From: Pyrenochaeta sp. MPI-SDFR-AT-0127
Lineage: Eukaryota > Ascomycota > Dothideomycetes > Pleosporales > Cucurbitariaceae
Length of the DNA stretch: 64,000 nt
Reading direction: 5' to 3'
Assembly (NCBI GenBank): GCA_020747015.1
Contig: JAGTJM010000054.1
Coordinates: 124,001 to 188,000, forward strand
The notes beneath the pieces were generated by a model. It searched no databases. It saw only the letters and a program-made list of their open reading frames with translations, and was not told where the DNA came from. Shown piece by piece: positions 46,382 to 56,401 of this stretch (its first letter is position 1; every line of letters starts with the position of its first letter). Both the position numbers and the translations under genes were made by a program.

Positions 46382-47098
46382 GTACATCAATCAAGGTCCT
46401 CAGCACCATCTCATCTAGCATTGGCACCATGTTGGACTTTTAATCTCGGGCGCACGCATGGCATTTGAAGAACTTCTTTTCCTATATAAATTTCCCTAAA
46501 AAACTAGGCTTCCACGTTGTCTATTATCTCTCTCTTGTCTAGCGGAAGCCAGTTGCAAGCCCAAGCCCTCGTATAAATAGCTTTTTTTTGTTCTGATACC
46601 CCAAAAAAGTTAATTGAATATGAATCTGCTTTCTTCTCTACCGTCTCCTCCTCTCTTCTTCATCTATTCCCCTCCCCTATCTTTCTTGCGCCCACTAATC
46701 CACTCCCACTGCTCTGAGCCTCGCGACTAGTCTTCAGTATTTAAACGTTCGGATCTGAGCACAAAGAAGGCAAGAAAGTAAAGTACATTCGAGCTTATCA
46801 GCAAGGTGAGACATATGCACGGTGCTGAGTTTGGAAGACGGAAACAAAAGTGCTTTGAACCCATACTCTACGCATTAATGCACCTCTACATCCACGTGTG
46901 CCTTCTGTAATAAAATTTTGAGATCATAATTCTTGCCGCCATCTATGGTATCCCGCCCCCAAAACTCCGTTGAGCAAAGCTTACACAACACCCCCATCCT
47001 TACAACACCTCATGACAATACATCGATTCCCTTTCCAAACTCATGTACCGGATCCTCCCGATCCGTCGCATTCACTACCACAAACAAATCAGCACATT
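46382..47098. other. Convergent intergenic region
   Basis: About 720 bp between two stop codons. AT-rich with a run of seven T at 46583 and several polyadenylation-like sites. Overlapping frames at 46933-47188 have no domain. It contains two 3' UTRs. Confidence 0.45.
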
Positions 47099-48667
47099 CT
47101 ACCACCACTCCACACAGGGATGAACTGTCGTACCGATGCTGAAGAACAAGACTCCCAGTTCATCCGCGTCCTCGAGCCATGTCTCTGATCTGCGTTCTAA
47201 GCTCGCGCCCGCCTGAATTGCCGCAAACTCGTGCATGGTGTAAGGTCGATCACCCCATTGTGCCAGCCAACCATCGTACAGAACTTCCCACTGCGCCTTA
47301 TTGGTTTCCTGCCACAGGAACTTGGGGGCTGGCGCAGGCATGAAGCCGAGCTGGCTGCAAGCAAAGGATTCGAGGCCGTGGTAGACTGCATAGCTCCAAT
47401 GCAGTAGGTAGAGCGAGAAAACGGCGCGTCGTTTGGCGGTGACGTGGATCCAGGATTCCCAGCTGGGACGCTCGTTGTCTCGCTCTTCGGTGAGCATCAG
47501 GCCTGTCTTGGCGACGTAGCTCACGGTTTTCTGCAGGCAGAAGAAAATGGCGGGGTCGATGAGGGATACGGACCTTTGGTCGTATCCTGGGTACATCATC
47601 ATGATTGTGTACATGGTGAGGGCCTGGAGCGCAGAGAGAAGACTGCGTTCGTCGAGCAAGCGATAGTTTTCGAATATGAGTCTCATTTCCTGGAGGATAG
47701 TCTGGCGGATTGGTTCGCTCGCGCCTTCGCCCTGATTTGACCACAGTTTAGAGATTGCGATGCAATTGATCATTGGCTGGAGGATTGTCTTGGGGTTAGT
47801 ATGAGTGTTGTGAAGGAATGGTGGCGTTTGAAACCCTTTTGCTAGCGTGCGTGGCCATGTTTTCATCACCCGCAGCAGCGTTTCCATACTGTGTCGAACA
47901 AGCGGAGGAGTACTATCTGCATGTCCCTTTGACCAAAGGAGCCAGTCGTGGTCATTGAATTCATGTTCCGGAGGAGTGCATAGAGTCATCATGGCGGCAT
48001 TGTACGAATTTTGAACATCAAAAGACGCGAGCATGGGAGCCATACCAGCCAGCGGTGTCGTTACTGTAGGATAATCCCAAATACTAGTCTGAGGCTGTCT
48101 ACTTGCCAGAATGTTGTATAGAGGGCTCGCAGATGTTAAGGGAGGAGCACCGAATTCAAAGGGAGAAAAATCAGAGTCAACACTGATGTCCCCATCTCTG
48201 CTATTTGAGTTAGTACAGAATGCTGGCATGCATATACTGGCATACCTCAACATTGACGACGATACCCCAGGCAAAGCCAAGGCACCAAAGTCTCCCGCCG
48301 CGACCATGTCGTCGAGTGTGACGGCTACCTGCTCATTGGTGTGCGACTTCTTATGCCCCTCCCGCGAATGGTCCACTCTCGTTCCCCTGGTCATGGGTAC
48401 AACATACTCGCAGAGCGTATCTCTTTGCTCGCACCTCGCACACCTCGGACGCTGCAAATCACATTTCGTCTTCGAGGCGGTACACGCTCTGCAACTTTTC
48501 TGCCTCAGGCTAGGAGCAGGACCGGGACTGCACCTTTTTGAATGCCGGACCAATGAAGACTCTGTCGGGCGTTAGCCGTGGTGTATCCGGAATGCTGAAA
48601 GAGGCAAAGATGTCGGACTTTGGGTAAAGGTCTTGCTGCATATTGTGCACCTCAAGGCACTATCCAT
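47099..48667 (-). CDS. Transcription factor with C2HC finger plus Zn2Cys6 cluster
   Basis: Three exons, 48619-48667 (49 bp), 48246-48561 and 47099-48200, give 488 aa. The first intron (48562-48618) is needed to build a zinc finger: C7, C10, H23 and C27 in LRCTICSKTFTQKSSLVRHS and the next residues. The Zn2Cys6 cluster follows at C40, C43, C50, C57, C60 and C67 (spacing 2-6-6-2-6). The second intron, 48201-48245, has a perfect TACTAAC branch site; it is 45 bp, so reading through it leaves the frame open and would hide it. The C-terminal half is helical, with LIFENYRLLDERSLLSALQA and YLLHWSYAVYHGLESF, as in the C2H2-plus-Zn2Cys6 family with a Fungal_trans_2-type region. It is presumably a nuclear regulator; targets unknown. 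Confidence 0.85.
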
Positions 48668-49613
48668 TATGTAATTGGTCGTTACACTGGTCACAGCTTG
48701 GTGGAACGCTTCTTCGAAGGCTTCTAGAAACCAGGGCGCGATACCAAGTGACGAGACTCGGGGTTCCCAGTTTTATAACACTACTGAATGTTTCTTGGCG
48801 TGAGCAGCCTCCTACTACATACCATGTTTCCCGATGGGCAATGGATTCTACAGTCTCGATGAGCAAAGATCGGTCACGGACGGCGGAGGAAGTGCTGCAG
48901 TAAGCAACAATGTTCATATAGCACCAATCGTCCACTCGGCCCAATTGCGGGTCAACTGGAGAGGGTTTACCGAGAAATATGATATAGGGCTAAGAAAGCT
49001 GTAGGTTGTGTGACTACCAACAACGTATAGCAGGGGCTTAGCTCGGCTTAGTAAACCAGTCTTTACCTTTTCGGGTGTTAGCCTACATCTGGTCTGTGAA
49101 CATCGACACCGTGCGGTCCGGGTGCTTGACTCCGCTGCTTTCTCAAGTACTAGCGTCTTTGCACATGGACTTTGGTCAGCATGAATTTGAAATAGCCATG
49201 GTTTGTATCCATGCGCAAGGCTGCTGCCTGTTCAAAGAGCCGTTCTGCTTGAAGGCTTTCCCAAAGTAAACGTGCTCGGAATTCCGAGCTCGCAAGCTGA
49301 CATGCTCTTGAATTGCCTGATTAATGTCTGCAAGCTGCACTCTTTCATATCATAATTGCATGTTCTGCTCACCAAGGAGCATTGAATGCAAGGACAGATC
49401 CCTGATCATCGCTCTCTTTGACGATTCGAGCTCTATCTCCAATCTCCGACCTCCCCGTCAACCCTCGCGTGCGCCTTCCACATAAAGACATTGCAGACCT
49501 TGGCAACCGCAGCATCTCACTCTTTGCATCGGTGAAAGAGGGCGATCCTCTAACTCCGGTCCGCACGAAACCTTCAAGCGCCAGTCTTGCAACCATTCGC
49601 TCTCGAAGACAAA
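48668..49613. other. Divergent intergenic region
   Basis: About 950 bp between the C2HC/Zn2Cys6 gene and the VOC-type gene. It holds both promoters. Short frames (for example 48643-48903, plus) overlap the minus-strand gene start and lack domains. Confidence 0.45.
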
Positions 49614-50113
49614 ATGACGATCAATCACATATTTGTCTACGTCACAGCCCAGCGCATGGCCGCAATGCGATCCTTCTACCGCACAGTGCTGAAGCCTGTT
49701 GGCTACACGGAAATGATCAATGTGGCAGACGGCCAAACAATTGGCTACGGAAGCGACTATCCGTACCTGTGGCTAAGGCAAGTTCCAGAAGACCATACCC
49801 CGTATCCAGTCCATGTTGCGATTGACGCACCAAGTAAGCTTTGAGTTGGGGTGGAACTAGAGGCTGAGAACTGACGCAAGCAGATGATGCCGCTGTGGAC
49901 GAATTTCATTCATTGGGACTGTAAGTATTGATTCTGTATGAAGGGAGCAGGGCTGACCATCACTGTAGAAGTAATGGTGGGAAGGACAATGGCGCACCAG
50001 GTATTCGGTACGAGATGAGTCGGCAGCCGTACTATGCCGCGTTCTTGATCGACCCAGCAGGGAATAATTTGGAAACCGTGTGTGTGGATAAGACAGGGAC
50101 AAGGGCGCGATGA
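49614..50113 (+). CDS. VOC-family (glyoxalase/dioxygenase-like) small protein
   Basis: Three exons, 49614-49833, 49884-49920 (37 bp) and 49969-50113, with introns of 50 and 48 bp, give 133 aa. The beta-alpha-beta-beta-beta pattern of the vicinal oxygen chelate fold is clear: INHIFVYVTAQRMAAMRSFY with the first His, then YPVHVAIDA, and later YYAAFLIDPAGNNLETVC with the terminal Glu. These positions match metal ligands in glyoxalase I-type enzymes. Such small proteins include glutathione-dependent lyases, dioxygenases and bleomycin-binding proteins; the substrate is not readable here. It is too short for a two-domain enzyme, so it would act as a dimer. Confidence 0.8.
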
Positions 50114-50269
50114 GAGGCATGATGTCCCACGCAGGAGGATAGCTTGTACAAGTAAAGACTCTCAATGCATTGAGATATATATCGTATTTAATTCATCAGT
50201 ACATGTATTTACATATTTGTTGAGAAATTTCTCATTCAAACGCATTCCCCCCTTTGGGGTTTCCAAGTT

Positions 50270-51799
50270 TCAAGCCTTCTTTGGTGCCATCTTCAGAATA
50301 GCATCACAATCTCGTATGCCTGCCAATTGTCCCTGCTGAACGCGCTTGACCGTCAACGCAGCAATCAGGGCCGCACCTACACCTGAGCCGTCTTCGGCAG
50401 GCAGCACCTCGATTGGGTCACCCTTGCCCTTGCCATACTTCGCTGGCCAGTCAAGAATCTCCTTCAGTGCTTGTGCCTGTCGAACCTTGAAGTGCGGGTA
50501 CTTGGTGAAGACAGAGCCGTCAGCGCCAACATGAACCTCATCCCACTTCTTGTGCTTGCAGATGGCAGAGACACCACAGGCAGTGAGACGGGCAGCGCGA
50601 GTACCGATTAGTTCAGCAAGGCGGCGGATAAGTTCAAGCTCCGGCTTGGTGCAAGAAATACCGAGTTTGTCTTGGAAAAGGTCGGCTGTATCCAGCAAGT
50701 TCTCGAATCGGTCCTCTTCAATGGCAGCAAGGAAGCCTGCATCTAGAGAATAAGGCCTATCGAGCTTCTTAACATCCTGGCCCTGGAAGATGGTGCACTC
50801 GTGGCCTTTGTGGAGGTCGAGGAGAACGAGCCTGAAAATCTCGCCGAGATACAATCCAGCAACCATCTTCTCAAACGATTGCTGACCGGGTCGTGGCGAC
50901 TCCTTGTCGATGATGACATCGTAAGGTGTGCGAGGGAGAACCTTGTGTTCGTTGTCAAAGGCGCCCCATTCGCAATTGATAGCCATGGGTAGCTTGGGGT
51001 CCAGATTCATGTGCTCAAGCTTGGGGATAGCGCCACACTCTTCCATGTAGGCAGCATTGCAACCCGTGCCGAAGATGCACCCAATCTTGATATCGGTGTC
51101 AGTATATGCAGAAGCAATCATGGTACCGGTAGTGTCGTTGACCAATGCTGCCAACTTGATGGGGAGGCCACGCTCTTCCAGAGCCTTCTGGAATGGAGGC
51201 ACTACGTCCACGCCTTCGACACCTTCAACATCAAAACCCTTGGTCCATCGCTGAAGAACACCATGGTCGATGGCTTCTTGCGATACTGGGTAGGAGAAGG
51301 TGAAACCTAGGGGGAGGTGGTCGAGCTCTTCGCCCTCATGATGATAGTCGATGAATTGTTGTAAGCAGTCCGCAACATAGCCCCACAGCTCATCTGCCGT
51401 GCCAGTCTTCAGCTCCTCAGGCATGCGGTACTTGGATTGAATGATCTCGAACTCTCCCTTCTCTTCGGTCAAAGTGACTTCGCAGACTCTCAGGTTTGTG
51501 CCTCCCATGTCGAGGGCGAGGTAGCTGCCGGTTTCGTGCCCGTCAGGGAAGGCCATACACCAGGTCGGAATCATAGGCTGCGATTGTCAACTGCCATTCT
51601 TCATACCCACTGCGCTGTGACTCACGATTGTGCCTCCCTCTTTGGACAGTCCTTTCTCAAGCTCAGTAACGAAGTGATCCGAGACCTCCTTCAGCTTGGA
51701 TGTAGAGACCAAGAACAGCTCCTCCAGCTTGTCGATTTGTTCCTTCAGATCCCTGGGCATATCCGCCATGGAGCCTAGCGCACTTGTTATTCTACCCAT
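50270..51799 (-). CDS. Hexokinase
   Basis: Two exons, 51626-51799 and 50270-51577, with a 48 bp intron (GTGAGT/GCAG), give 493 aa. ROK/hexokinase signatures are all present: LALDMGGTNLRVCEV (phosphate 1), LPLGFTFSYPVSQEAIDHGV with RWTKGFDVEGVEG (sugar binding), LAALVNDTTGTMIASAY with the catalytic Asp, IGCIFGTGCNAAYMEE, and INCEWGAFDN. The C-terminus holds VHVGADGSVFTKYPHF and AEDGSGVGAALIAAL (adenosine binding). It phosphorylates glucose in the cytosol, the first step of glycolysis. The start is uncertain: 51799 (MGRITSALGSMADMPRDL) and 51769 (MADMPRDL) are both possible, and an upstream exon cannot be excluded. The gene lies about 6 kb from TPS1. Confidence 0.95.
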
Positions 51800-53286
51800 C
51801 CTGACGATATAAGAGAGAACCCAGCAGGAGTTCGGGGAGCGAGCGTACCCTTTCGGGAGGGGGGTTTCCTTGCGCCTGAAACCATGATTGCGGTTGTGTG
51901 CGTAACCGAGCGGTGTTCGAAGTCGTGTCAAAGAGAGTAGCCGTTATTCGGTGTTCCGGTGTTTCGGTGTAGTCGTGGTCGGGACGATGGACAGCAACTG
52001 GTGCAGGCTGTCAGTGCTTTTATACGTAGCAAGCTTATCACTGCGGCTAGTTCTGCGCGGAGTTGAGGACTAGAAGCATTCAATGATCATGCGCAATCGC
52101 TGGATTTGCTTGCTAGGCTCAATTTCTGCCTTCTCCGCCAAAACGAGATTGCTTTTGGGGCAGATATGGGAGAGCGCGGCTTACAAAGGGTATATAATAA
52201 CGCGAACCCCGCCTAGCCAGAATGCCAACTTGCTGGGCAATTGCCGGTCTGTTGAGTAAGCGAGAAACTTCCCGACTAAGCAAAAGAATAGGTAATAGGA
52301 AGGGAGTCCAATTGATGCTCTCAAGATAGCCCGAGGGGAGAAATGAGGGGTCGAGAGCTCAAAACTCGTCGCTGTTGAGATATGCCCCGCATCCCACGCT
52401 GCCGAAGGAGAGATCTCCGGTACCAGGCATGACGCACGTCAAACGTCCACTTTGTGATTTGAGCGCAGAGTCGGTTAATCTTGCCGCTTGCAGCCATCGC
52501 TTCTGACATCTCGCGTAGGCAGGGAGAAGGTCAACAGGCCCACAGGTCAACTGACCGCACACTGGACTTTACATATGTATAGCCCACTTGGCGAACTCTT
52601 CCAGCTGCCCCAACCACTCGCACATATTTTGACAAGTACAGATTGCTCTTGGAGAGACCGATTAGTACTAGTAAATCGCCGCCTTCTCTAGAGTCGACCT
52701 AAGTAAAGCTAACTACACTTTCACTCTGTCGCCAATTGAAGCTAATGTGCCTGGAATAAGAAAACAGTTTTGGTATCCAAGATTTTGTTGTAATGATCAA
52801 CAGACAGGAAAAGAGCTAGTATAATGGATATTCGACGTTTTAAAAGACATGATTCGCCCTTCATGAACTGTGAAGGACTATGCTCAACGGCTGACGATCC
52901 TCAAACAAACACAACTACCACAACTCTTGAACAATATGAAGAGCACATGCTCATTCCCCTTATTTCTTCTTCATTCCAATAACATATCTTCTCATGATAA
53001 TAGAATACTAAACGTGTCTCCGAAGGCACCAGCCATGGTAAACCAATTGAGACAATGATGAAATTGTAGCTTGCGGTACTATTCGTCGAAGAGGCCCCTT
53101 AGTTTCCCCTTCACATCTCACTCAAATGTGCGCACCTACTGGATTTGGACTGTTGCCTTGAAGTTGTCTTGACGACGCCTGAATTGCGTGGCCAGACAAA
53201 CGCGACTTGAAGCACGTCTTCGTTGATAAAACGTCCAACCTTGCTAACAGAATTTTCAAAACACAGCCAGACGCAAAACCTTGACC
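51800..53286. other. Divergent intergenic region
   Basis: About 1.5 kb: hexokinase promoter on the left (a minus-strand TATATA near 52189-52197) and the promoter of the 274-aa gene on the right. Small open frames near 52321-52691 have no domain. Between about 52690 and 53060 the sequence is AT-rich. Confidence 0.45.
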
Positions 53287-54111
53287 ATGGCTAATCAAGA
53301 ACCAGTTTCCCGTTCACAGCCAGTGCCGATCAAAATTCCACACGCAATCACTGAAGCCAGTCATTCGAACAAGGCTTCACCCAACAGCAGCAATAGCGAT
53401 GAGAGACCCGAGGGAAGCCTCGCGCCCGCAGCCTCGTTTTCAGATGCTCAGCTGCGAAAATGGTGCAGTGGACAAGTCCCCAAGAAGTCCTATCTCGGGT
53501 CTGACAGCAACTCGCCGCCTAGATTTCCCTTGACCCACCAACCTCCCCTCGCCGGCAAGCCGGAGCTTGATGCTCTTCTCGAAGCGACCAAGGTTGAGTA
53601 CCATGGACACTTCTACCTTCCACTTACCGTGCAGACCATCCACCGTCTTTCGTCCTTCTGGAAAGGTACAAAGCCCATCGCGCACATGGAGATCTTCGAC
53701 TGCATCATGCTCAACTACGAAATTAATAATGCCCATGCTGACCACGTTGTAAATGCCCTAGAACGCATCGGTACGCGCTGCAAACGTCTTCTCGTCATTG
53801 CACCCATCCACACCTCTGAGCTCGGCAACGTATTCAACCGCGAGATGGGTAATATCGATCCTGGCAACGACTGGAACCACATTCTCAGGTGCTTTCCCAA
53901 CTTGAAGTGCCTAATTTTCGTGCACCCGCTCAACGAGCCTGAGGAAATCTCGCGCGCTACTTACCTCGCTCTCCGCAGTGCTATCACTCGGCGTCAGGCT
54001 ACTCACGATATCAACGGCTTTGGATATGTCGGTGCACCTCGCGTCTTGACATGCTTCGCTCACAATACTACAAACAGCACTACCTCCACCATTACGATCA
54101 CAAGGCTCTGA
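53287..54111 (+). CDS. Hypothetical protein, 274 aa
   Basis: A single exon from the ATG at 53287 (gaccATGgct). The first 60 residues are Ser/Pro/Asn-rich and probably disordered. From about residue 90 the protein is more globular: LDALLEATKVEYHGHFYLPL, then IFDCIMLNYEINNAHADHVV, and a block KRLLVIAPIHTSELGN followed by ILRCFPNLKCLIFVHPLNEP. That last block resembles the leucine-rich tail of F-box-associated proteins (peaks of PNL-x-CLIF), but no F-box is visible. The C-terminus is Thr/Ser-rich. This looks like a lineage-restricted family; function unknown. Confidence 0.6.
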   Translation: MANQEPVSRSQPVPIKIPHAITEASHSNKASPNSSNSDERPEGSLAPAASFSDAQLRKWCSGQVPKKSYLGSDSNSPPRFPLTHQPPLAGKPELDALLEATKVEYHGHFYLPLTVQTIHRLSSFWKGTKPIAHMEIFDCIMLNYEINNAHADHVVNALERIGTRCKRLLVIAPIHTSELGNVFNREMGNIDPGNDWNHILRCFPNLKCLIFVHPLNEPEEISRATYLALRSAITRRQATHDINGFGYVGAPRVLTCFAHNTTNSTTSTITITRL

Positions 54112-54499
54112 CCTCTGAATGCAGATGCCTCCAGTGGAGATATGCATATAGCATGAGATGCATTTGAATTGCGAAAAGGTTTCAGTACATCAGATTCGCG
54201 TTGTTGGGTTTCACAGGAGCTGCAGAGCTTACGCTCGTGCATGCTCTCAGTCGGGTTTCTATGAAAGAACGATAAAATGGATGAGTGATATGAGATGAGG
54301 AACACACAGGCTTGAAAAGGTTCTGAGGCTTAGACTTCATACGATGACATCTGAATGAACAAACACGGCCGACGGACCACAGAATGTGTTGGTTCATGAG
54401 TCAACGATTGCACGAAGTAATGCTTTAATGATTTCATGAGTTTTCTAGTCCTTATCATAGCTTCTTCATATACCAACTCACTCCATCATTCCATACACC
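54112..54499. other. Convergent intergenic region
   Basis: About 390 bp between the 274-aa gene and the Ayg1-like gene, which converge. Only short frames without domains are present. Confidence 0.45.
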
Positions 54500-55853
54500 C
54501 TAATATTTCGGCCGAAAAGGTAGTGTCTGCATCTGCTTGATAGGCTCCCCCTCAATGTCAAAGAGTTTGTACAGCCACTTCAAGATAATAAAAAAGCTCA
54601 TCGGCTCACCCATGTGCTTTGTGCCGCCCACAAATCTCGCCTCCTTGGGCGCACCATGCTGCATCGCAAGGTAATAATCGTCAATAGGGAAAATTTCATC
54701 CTCTGTGCCATTTACAAGGAGCAATCTCGCGCACTCGGGTTTATCCAAAGTGCCGTCATTCAGCAGGGAGAACTTTGTAGATGATTCGGTTTTGAACTTT
54801 TCCACGTCGTTGCCGTATCCGAACTTGTACGCTAGCGTGTTGGCCAGGTCGAATGGGTATTCGAGATGGTTTACGTGATTCAGCCATGCCTTGTCGAACA
54901 TGTGGTGGCATCCGCCGCCCAGCGCGACGACACCGGCGAGCTTGTCAGCGTGTGTGTGCGCGACGCGAATAGCATAAAACCCGCCTGTACTGAAGGCCCA
55001 GATTGCTACCTTTTTCTTCGCCAGAGAGTCTTGCTGGTCTACCCAGTCGAACAAGCTGCTGTAGAGTCGATCTGGACTTGTAGGATCGCTGGGATTCGCG
55101 GGACAGTCGCCTGTGCCTGGGATTTCGAGAACAATGGTTGCGACACCGACTTGTCGCCAGCCTTCCATCCACACCGCTAACTCTGTCCGGTATCCATCTA
55201 AACCAGTGAATATGATAACTGTGGGCACGGGCTTGTCCTTGCTGGCACCTTCCGGCAGTAAGTAGTAGACTGGGATATGGCTGCCTTCGTTGGAGTGACG
55301 GTGAGTGTGCGGAATCAACACCTCCTTGACAGGATGCGGTCGCAAACCCAAGCCCTTCAGACAAACCTCCTTGCCCAATTTCCATGCTTCACGTTGAACA
55401 TCTGAGCGTGGTGCTGGGAACCTCGATATCCGGTACACAGCACTAGCGCGGAGGTAGTACTCTGATGCCTTTTCAATATCACCATTGCTTTCCGCTTCTT
55501 CTGCTATCCTGGTGAGGCTCTCGGCTTGCGGGAAGTACACTTTTGCGTATTCGTCCCAGTTATACGGCTCCTTGAAGTCCCCTCGGACTAGCTCGTCAAC
55601 AACAGGTTGGAAGTCCTTGGCTGTGCCGAACATGAAGGGATAGACACCCATTTCCGCCTGCGCATGATTAGTAGAGCTGCGCGATATGTACTGATGATAC
55701 TTCTACAGAGAAGATCAGATATTTCAAATTGATAGCCGTGAGACTTACAGGTTTCTTCCATTTGGTCTCCCACAGCTGCTCGAAACTCTCATGATGTCTC
55801 GCCGGCGTTGTTAAACTTTCTTGAATGAAAAACTGCCCACCCGGTGCCGCCAT
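54500..55853 (-). CDS. Ayg1-like alpha/beta hydrolase
   Basis: Two exons, 55749-55853 and 54500-55657, with a 91 bp intron (GTAAGT, branch TACTAAT, GCAG), give 420 aa. It shows the layout of the Aspergillus Ayg1 family: FEQLWETKWKKP near the start, a helical segment with YYLRASAVYRISRFP, IPHTHRHSNEGSHIPVYYLL, VIIFTGLDGYRTELAVW, LEIPGTGDCPANP with TSPDRLYSSLFDWV, the nucleophile elbow WAFSTGGFYAIR (Ser), and LLLVNGTEDEIFPIDD with the acid and later GGTKHMGE with the His. Ayg1 shortens a heptaketide naphthopyrone to tetrahydroxynaphthalene in DHN-melanin synthesis; other members act in different polyketide pathways. No polyketide synthase lies within the window, so the substrate is open. Confidence 0.85.
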
Positions 55854-56401
55854 CTTTTCTCAAATTATAAGTATACAATGTAAATAATCTTGCAGCCTCT
55901 GCTGTGCCTAATCGTAATGCTTGTACGGTTTTGTGTATAGGTTGATTTGGCTGGCTTTAAAATATGTAGACTATAAGATAACTCCATCAGCAGACACTCA
56001 TGTATATATTATAACTCGTTCAACATCAGTCCGTGTCCGCTGATGATCGACATACCGGCGGCAGTCGAGGCGGGCCGCCGTCCGGGATGAGATCCGTCGG
56101 TGGGGAGCCGAATCTCGAAACCCTGAACTTCTGCACGACATGCGCCAAGCGAGTGTTTCGATGCTATTTCGGGACATTTTACGCAGTAGCATCGTCGCAG
56201 CTCAGATTCAAAGTAAAATAGTGTTAGGAGTATCATTGCTTTAGTTTTTGAGGCTTTGAGAGGCGCTAAACTATTCCCCAGATCTCTCGTATATCATGAC
56301 GCGTGTCACATGATCCATCCTCACAAATCCTCATACGCCTGAAATGCTATGCTATAATCATTTATGTGCTGCCATGCGTTAGGGCCCGGATAACAGTATT
56401 T
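55854..56401. other. Intergenic region
   Basis: About 550 bp: promoter of the Ayg1-like gene and 3' UTR of the lysyl-tRNA synthetase gene. Short overlapping frames at 55998-56236 have no domain. Confidence 0.45.

Noticed and set aside
48641..48903. Plus-strand 86-residue frame over the start of the C2HC/Zn2Cys6 gene
   Set aside because: It overlaps the first exon on the opposite strand and has no domain.
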